This document shows positions 5,584-8,559 of a DNA stretch of 8,559 bases, one piece after another. The translations under genes and the position numbers were made by a program. The notes under the pieces are model-generated. The model was not told the origin of the DNA and ran no database searches. It saw only the letters and a list, made by a program, of their open reading frames with translations. Source of the stretch: an uncultured Desulfovibrio sp. (GTDB lineage Bacteria > Desulfobacterota > Desulfovibrionia > Desulfovibrionales > Desulfovibrionaceae); assembly GCA_900547595.1 (NCBI GenBank), contig URHE01000077.1, forward strand, positions 1 to 8,559, given 5' to 3'. Numbering within the stretch: the stretch's first letter is position 1; each line of letters opens with the position of its first letter.

Positions 5584-6462
5584 ATGTTTTTTTCCGGCGC
5601 GATGACCGCTCTGGTGACGCCGTTCAGGAACAATGCCGTTGATGAGGAAGGCTACCGCGCCTTCATTGAGAACCAGATATCCGAAGGTATCCACGGCCTT
5701 GTGCCGTGCGGCACCACGGGAGAATCGGCCACGCTGACGCATGAGGAGCACGAGCGCGTCATCGAGATATGCATCGAGCAGGCCGCCGGGCGCGTCCCGG
5801 TGCTTGCGGGCGCCGGCTCCAACAATACGGAGGAGGCCATCCGCCTGACGCGTTTCGCCCAGAAGGCGGGCGCCGACGGCGCGCTCCTCATCACCCCCTA
5901 CTATAACAAGCCCACACAGGAAGGGCTGTACCGCCATTTCAAGGCCATTGCCGAGGCGGTGGACATCCCCCTGGTGCCCTACAATGTGCCCGGCCGCACG
6001 GGGTGCAACATGCTGCCGCCCGTGCTGGCGCGTCTGGCGGCGGAGTTTCCGCATGTGGTCGGCGTCAAGGAGGCCACGGGCGACATGGCGCAGGGCAGCG
6101 CCATTCTGGAGAGCTGCCCCCAGCGCTTCAGCGTCATGAGCGGCGATGACCTCACGGCCCTGGCGCTCATGGCCCTGGGCGGGCAGGGGGTCATCTCCGT
6201 GACCTCCAACATCGTGCCGGGCCGCGTGGCCGCCATGTGCAACGCCTTTGCGCGGGGCGACCTCGCCGGCGCGCGCGCCATCCATCACGAGCTGTTCCCC
6301 CTGCACCGGGCCATGTTCATGGTGAGCAATCCCATCCCGGTCAAGACGGCGCTGGCGCTGCTGGGCCGCATGTCCGCCGAGATGCGGCTGCCGCTCTGCC
6401 CCATGAGCCCCGAGGAGACGACGAAGCTCACGGAAGTGCTCCGCGCGCAGGGTCTGCTCTGA
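5584..6462 (+). CDS. dapA: 4-hydroxy-tetrahydrodipicolinate synthase
   Basis: DapA condenses pyruvate with L-aspartate-4-semialdehyde, the first committed step of the lysine and meso-diaminopimelate pathway, in the cytoplasm. The 292-residue length is standard for this (beta/alpha)8 enzyme. Active-site residues are visible: T44 and T45 in PCGTTGES, Y106-Y107 in PYYNKPTQEG, Y133 and R138 in YNVPGRTG (the tyrosine of the proton relay and the substrate-carboxylate arginine), and the Schiff-base lysine K162 in GVKEATGD. AAGGAG at 5572-5577 supports the ATG at 5584. The terminator after the HU/IHF gene suggests separate transcription, although I see no clear promoter in the short gap. The cyclophilin gene follows after 47 bases with no terminator between them. 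Related aldolases (NanA, KDG aldolase) are less likely because the DapA residues are all conserved. Confidence 0.96.
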   Translation: MFFSGAMTALVTPFRNNAVDEEGYRAFIENQISEGIHGLVPCGTTGESATLTHEEHERVIEICIEQAAGRVPVLAGAGSNNTEEAIRLTRFAQKAGADGALLITPYYNKPTQEGLYRHFKAIAEAVDIPLVPYNVPGRTGCNMLPPVLARLAAEFPHVVGVKEATGDMAQGSAILESCPQRFSVMSGDDLTALALMALGGQGVISVTSNIVPGRVAAMCNAFARGDLAGARAIHHELFPLHRAMFMVSNPIPVKTALALLGRMSAEMRLPLCPMSPEETTKLTEVLRAQGLL

Positions 6463-6509
6463 GCGGCGCCATGCCATGCCCGGCAGAGAGAAAAAAGAGG
6501 AGTCTTGTC

Positions 6510-7166
6510 ATGCAGAATGCCGTTTCCTCCGCCCGGCGGGGGATGTTCCGGAATGCTCCGTTGCCGGGCCGCGCGTTGCGGCGCGGCGTTGTGGCGCTGC
6601 TGGCCTTTGCCCTGGCCTTCATCATGGCGCCCGCGTCCCTTCAGGCCGCCGCGCAGGCGGCGCCGGACCCGGTGGTCAGGCTGGAGACGAGTCTGGGCGA
6701 CATCGTGGTGCGGCTGGACGCGCGCAAGGCGCCCATCACCACGGCCAATTTCATCCAGTATGTGAAGTCCGGCCATTATGACGGCACGGTCTTTCACCGC
6801 GTCATCAGGAATTTCATGATCCAGGGCGGCGGCCTGACGCCGGAGCTCAAGGAAAAGCGCACGGCGGCCCCCATCCGCAACGAGGCGGACAATGGCCTGC
6901 GCAACCAGAAGTACACCATTGCCATGGCCCGCACCTCGGACCCGCATTCGGCCAGCTCCCAGTTCTTCATCAACACCAGGAACAACGAGTTTCTCGATTT
7001 CAAGGCCAAGACGCCCCAGGGCTGGGGCTATGCGGTTTTCGGCAAGGTCATTCAGGGCCAGAACGTGGTGGACAAGATCGAGGCCGTCAGCACCGGGCGC
7101 AAGGGGCACTATGAGGATGTGCCCGTGACCCCGGTGATCATCAGGAAGGCCGAGGTCGTGGAATAA
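6510..7166 (+). CDS. Exported cyclophilin-type peptidyl-prolyl isomerase
   Basis: This 218-residue protein is a cyclophilin, which catalyses cis-trans isomerisation of prolyl bonds. Core motifs are FHRVIRNFMIQGGG (F95, catalytic R97, F102, Q105), SSQFFIN (Q151-N155) and GYAVFGKVIQGQNVVDKIE. The N-terminus is basic, then strongly hydrophobic (VVALLAFALAFIMAP), then AQA before APDP, a signal peptide with likely cleavage near residue 50, so it should act in the periplasm like PpiA. The frame is open further upstream into dapA, but GAGGAG at 6497-6502 and the signal peptide favour ATG 6510. ATG 6543 (residue 12) would give a more normal n-region and is a possible alternative. It probably shares a transcript with dapA, with no obvious functional link. 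Confidence 0.93.
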   Translation: MQNAVSSARRGMFRNAPLPGRALRRGVVALLAFALAFIMAPASLQAAAQAAPDPVVRLETSLGDIVVRLDARKAPITTANFIQYVKSGHYDGTVFHRVIRNFMIQGGGLTPELKEKRTAAPIRNEADNGLRNQKYTIAMARTSDPHSASSQFFINTRNNEFLDFKAKTPQGWGYAVFGKVIQGQNVVDKIEAVSTGRKGHYEDVPVTPVIIRKAEVVE

Positions 7167-7177
7167 GAATGATTTGT

Positions 7178-7198
7178 CGCGTCCGGCTGCCGGACGCG
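7178..7198. repeat. 9-bp hairpin after the cyclophilin gene
   Basis: CGCGTCCGG (7178-7186) and CCGGACGCG (7190-7198) pair perfectly around CTG, starting 11 bases after the stop codon. No T-run follows on either strand, so it may be a 3'-end-protecting stem or a Rho-linked site rather than an intrinsic terminator. Confidence 0.6.
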
Positions 7199-7230
7199 CG
7201 GCGGCGCGCCACGCGGCAGCGTGTGGCGCT

Positions 7231-7295
7231 GGCCGGGGAAGCGCCCGCTGTGGGCGTTCGCCCGGCCATCCTGCCGATCCGGGGGATCAGGCAGG
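7231..7295 (+). promoter_or_regulatory. Two adjacent stem-loops upstream of the beta-propeller gene
   Basis: The first stem pairs GGCCGGG (7231-7237) with CCCGGCC (7261-7267), with a nested CGCCC/GGGCG helix (7242-7246 and 7252-7256). The second pairs CCTGCCGATCC (7270-7280) with GGATC (7284-7288) and GGCAGG (7290-7295), leaving one bulged A and a GGG loop. With the hairpin at 7178-7198 they fill much of the 179-base gap before the next gene. I do not recognise a known riboswitch. They may form a structured 5' leader or simply reflect high GC content. Confidence 0.45.
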
Positions 7296-7345
7296 CTTCA
7301 GCGGCATGCTTCGCGGCCGCCAACCTGAATCCGGAGGAGTTCTCC

Positions 7346-8257
7346 ATGCCCAAGTTTCTGGCGCTTGCCGCCCTGGCTCTGGCCCTGGCAGTTCCCCAGC
7401 TCGCGTCCACGGCTCCGGTGACCGGGCCCCAAAAACCCGGCCCCAAGTACGTCTACACCCTGAAAAGCGTCATGCCCGTCGCCGGTCGGCAGGGCGTCGC
7501 CTGCGACGGCAAGTTCATCTATGTGAGCGGCAGCACCGCCCTCTACAAGTATGACATGAGCGGCAAGCTCGTGAAGCAGAACGACAAGCCGTTCGAGGGC
7601 TACTCCATCCCCTCCAACCACATCGGCGACATCGACATCTACAACGGCGAGCTTTACATCAGCGCCGAGAACTTCATGGACGGCGTGGGCAAGGACATCC
7701 AGATCGCCGTGCATGACGCGGAAACGCTCAAGCTCAAGCGCACCTTCGCCTTTGAGCCCAAGTCCGGCCAGGAGGAAGTCTCCGGCATCACCGTCGACCC
7801 GGTGAAGGGCACGGTATGGATGTGCTCCTGGGTGGGCGAGGAAAGCGGACGCTACCTCTACGAATACGACCTCAAGGGCAAGTACCTGCGCAAGGTGCAT
7901 CTCCAGCCCGTGCCGCAGTGGGTGCAGGGCGTCTACTATCTGGACGGCGCGCTCTACGTCACCGCTGACGACGGCACCGCCGACGACAACGAGCCCGACC
8001 ATATCTACCGCGTTGAAGTGAGCTCCGCCACCAATGCGCCGGTGGTGCTGGAAAAGACCCTGGACGAGGCCATCAAGCAGGGCGAGATCGAAGGGCTCTG
8101 CGTCGACCCGGCCAGCGGCGACCTGCTGGTGCTCATGAACCGCGGCGCGCGCATCGTTCTGGGCATGGGCAAGGGCTTCTACCCCGGCTATGACAAGGAA
8201 GTGAGCGAGATCTACCGCTACTCCATGACGCCCAAGGGCGCTCCCAAGCGGCCGTAA
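7346..8257 (+). CDS. Exported beta-propeller protein of unknown function
   Basis: This 303-residue protein begins with a signal peptide (MPKFLALAALALALAVPQLA, probable cleavage after STA near residue 23), so it is exported. The mature part repeats a pattern typical of beta-propeller blades, a G-x-hydrophobic strand, a DG or NG turn, then LYV/LYI and a YxYD-like strand: GVACDGKFIYVSG...LYKYD (50-70), IGDIDIYNGELYIS (93-106), GITVDPVKGTVWMCS...YLYEYDLKGKYL (147-181), VQGVYYLDGALYVTADD (193-209) and IEGLCVDPASGDLLVL (248-263). The last blade recalls the SdiA-regulated/YjiK or phytase-like propellers, but I cannot assign a family, ligand or enzyme activity. The frame is open upstream to 7169, but GGAGGAG at 7333-7339 and the signal peptide fix the start at 7346. 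A strong terminator follows. Confidence 0.88.
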   Translation: MPKFLALAALALALAVPQLASTAPVTGPQKPGPKYVYTLKSVMPVAGRQGVACDGKFIYVSGSTALYKYDMSGKLVKQNDKPFEGYSIPSNHIGDIDIYNGELYISAENFMDGVGKDIQIAVHDAETLKLKRTFAFEPKSGQEEVSGITVDPVKGTVWMCSWVGEESGRYLYEYDLKGKYLRKVHLQPVPQWVQGVYYLDGALYVTADDGTADDNEPDHIYRVEVSSATNAPVVLEKTLDEAIKQGEIEGLCVDPASGDLLVLMNRGARIVLGMGKGFYPGYDKEVSEIYRYSMTPKGAPKRP

Positions 8258-8263
8258 TCTCCG

Positions 8264-8279
8264 GCGGGCTCCGGCCCGC
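8264..8279 (+). repeat. 6-bp hairpin just after the propeller gene
   Basis: GCGGGC (8264-8269) pairs with GCCCGC (8274-8279) around TCCG, 6 bases after the stop codon. It has no T-run and precedes the true terminator; it may help protect the mRNA end. Confidence 0.4.
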
Positions 8280-8297
8280 ATTCGGATGGACAACAAG

Positions 8298-8329
8298 GGA
8301 CGCCGTTCCGGAAGGGGCGGCGTCCTTTT
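8298..8329 (+). terminator. Strong intrinsic terminator after the propeller gene
   Basis: GGACGCCGTTCC (8298-8309) pairs with GGGGCGGCGTCC (8314-8325), a 12-bp stem including two G-U wobbles, closed by a GGAA tetraloop of the GNRA type and followed by TTTT (8326-8329). This ends the dapA-to-propeller stretch on the + strand. Confidence 0.85.
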
Positions 8330-8376
8330 GCGTGTGACATTGACAGCTCCAGCCATTCCCCGCAGAGCGGGACAGG

Positions 8377-8433
8377 CGGCGGGAAAGTATGGTTTCACGC
8401 CGTATCACGGCGCGGGCGTCTGCTGCCGCAGCC
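8377..8433. repeat. Right copy of the inverted repeat shared with 38-94
   Basis: The reverse complement of this segment matches 38-94 at 49 of 57 positions without gaps. It retains a stem-loop (GGCGTGAAA with TTTCCCGCC on the minus strand, one mispair) and the open frame encoding ADARAVIRR. It sits about 50 bases after the terminator at 8298-8329. Confidence 0.75.
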
Positions 8434-8502
8434 CAGGCCAGCAGCCACATCAACAGGTCCGGACTTTAGGCTCAGACCTCATTAAACTCCGTTATGGTTT
8501 CT

Positions 8503-8555
8503 CCAGCGCGGAAAAGAGTTTTTCCGCTGGCCGCCCGAAGCGGAGCGAAGGGCGG
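8503..8555. repeat. Two adjacent stem-loops at the right edge
   Basis: CGGAAAA (8509-8515) pairs with TTTTCCG (8520-8526) around GAGT, and CCAG (8503-8506) with CTGG (8527-8530) extends the stem past a 2-base bulge. Directly after it CCGCCC (8531-8536) can pair with GGGCGG (8550-8555) around a GAAGCGGAGCGAA loop. They resemble the structured intergenic sequence at the left edge in style, and the GCGGAAAA arm recalls the stem at 70-93. Confidence 0.5.
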
Positions 8556-8559
8556 GGGC

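Larger units (their letters stand above)
8330..8559. other. Right-edge region without a confident gene
   Basis: This stretch holds the right copy of the inverted repeat (8377-8433) and a hairpin cluster at 8503-8555. On the minus strand a 10-codon frame (8482-8450), preceded by ACGGAG, ends in TGATG, so that its stop overlaps an ATG at 8450. That ATG opens a frame with AAAADARAVIRRETIL, related to the small frame at 15-188. The longer minus-strand frame runs through the terminator and into the propeller gene, so I do not call it a gene. Confidence 0.5.

Noticed and set aside
5527..6477. 316-residue minus-strand frame opposite dapA
   Set aside because: dapA on the + strand has all catalytic residues; the antisense frame is a codon-bias artefact.
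6237..6509. N-terminal extension of the cyclophilin reaching into dapA
   Set aside because: It would overlap dapA by over 200 bases out of frame; the ribosome binding site and signal peptide place the start at 6510.
7169..7345. N-terminal extension of the propeller protein
   Set aside because: It would bury the signal peptide in the interior and bypass the strong GGAGGAG site before ATG 7346.
38..8433. Composite transposon or genomic island bounded by the inverted repeats
   Set aside because: The interval contains housekeeping dapA and no transposase or integrase. The repeats are diverged and look like dispersed intergenic elements, and no target-site duplications are visible.
8133..8453. 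106-residue minus-strand gene at the right edge
   Set aside because: It runs through the intrinsic terminator and into the propeller gene; only its first 30 or so residues match the left-edge element, so it is not called as a gene.

Overview
The window carries the downstream half of a type I-C CRISPR-Cas locus followed by three ordinary chromosomal genes. It is GC-rich, and its CRISPR repeat has the GTCGC...GCGTGGATTGAAAC form often found with type I-C systems. The proteins look like those of a Gram-negative anaerobe, and a Desulfovibrio-like (Desulfovibrionaceae) host is my best guess. That is an inference from composition, repeat type and gene style; there is no rRNA or other marker to prove it.

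Layout: (1) 1-175 is a hairpin-rich stretch with three stem-loops in a row (1-34, 70-93, 113-147). It also carries a small open frame (15-188) that runs into the start of cas7. (2) 176-2977 holds cas7c, cas4, cas1 and cas2, all on the + strand and tightly packed (10-nt gap, 4-nt overlap, 3-nt gap). They supply the crRNA-binding backbone and the whole spacer-acquisition module. cas3, cas5 and cas8c, which normally precede cas7 in type I-C, are not in the visible sequence. (3) 2978-3156 is the AT-richer leader. (4) 3157-4971 is an array of 27 full 32-bp repeats, 27 spacers of 33-36 nt and a broken terminal repeat that is part of a perfect 14-bp hairpin. (5) 4980-5231 holds no convincing gene, only a possible promoter. 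(6) 5232-5507 encodes an HU/IHF-family DNA-bending protein, followed by a terminator. (7) 5584-6462 is dapA, 6510-7166 an exported cyclophilin, and 7346-8257 an exported beta-propeller protein of unknown function, preceded by a heavily structured 179-nt gap and followed by a strong intrinsic terminator. (8) 8330-8559 has no confident gene; it contains an inverted copy of part of the left-edge hairpin element.

The cas genes work together: Cas1, Cas2 and Cas4 select, trim and insert new spacers at the leader end next to cas2, and Cas7 coats the crRNA in Cascade. The array is transcribed on the + strand from the leader. The HU/IHF gene just beyond the array may be a chance neighbour, although DNA benders are known to assist spacer integration in other type I systems.

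The least ordinary signals are three: the element shared in inverted orientation by the two window edges (38-94 and 8377-8433, 49 of 57 bases identical), which keeps both a hairpin and an open frame and lies where cas8c would be expected to join cas7; the terminal CRISPR repeat turned into a perfect hairpin that includes spacer bases; and the patchy distribution of repeat-loop variants at the old end of the array. I did not find a clearly new multi-gene system.
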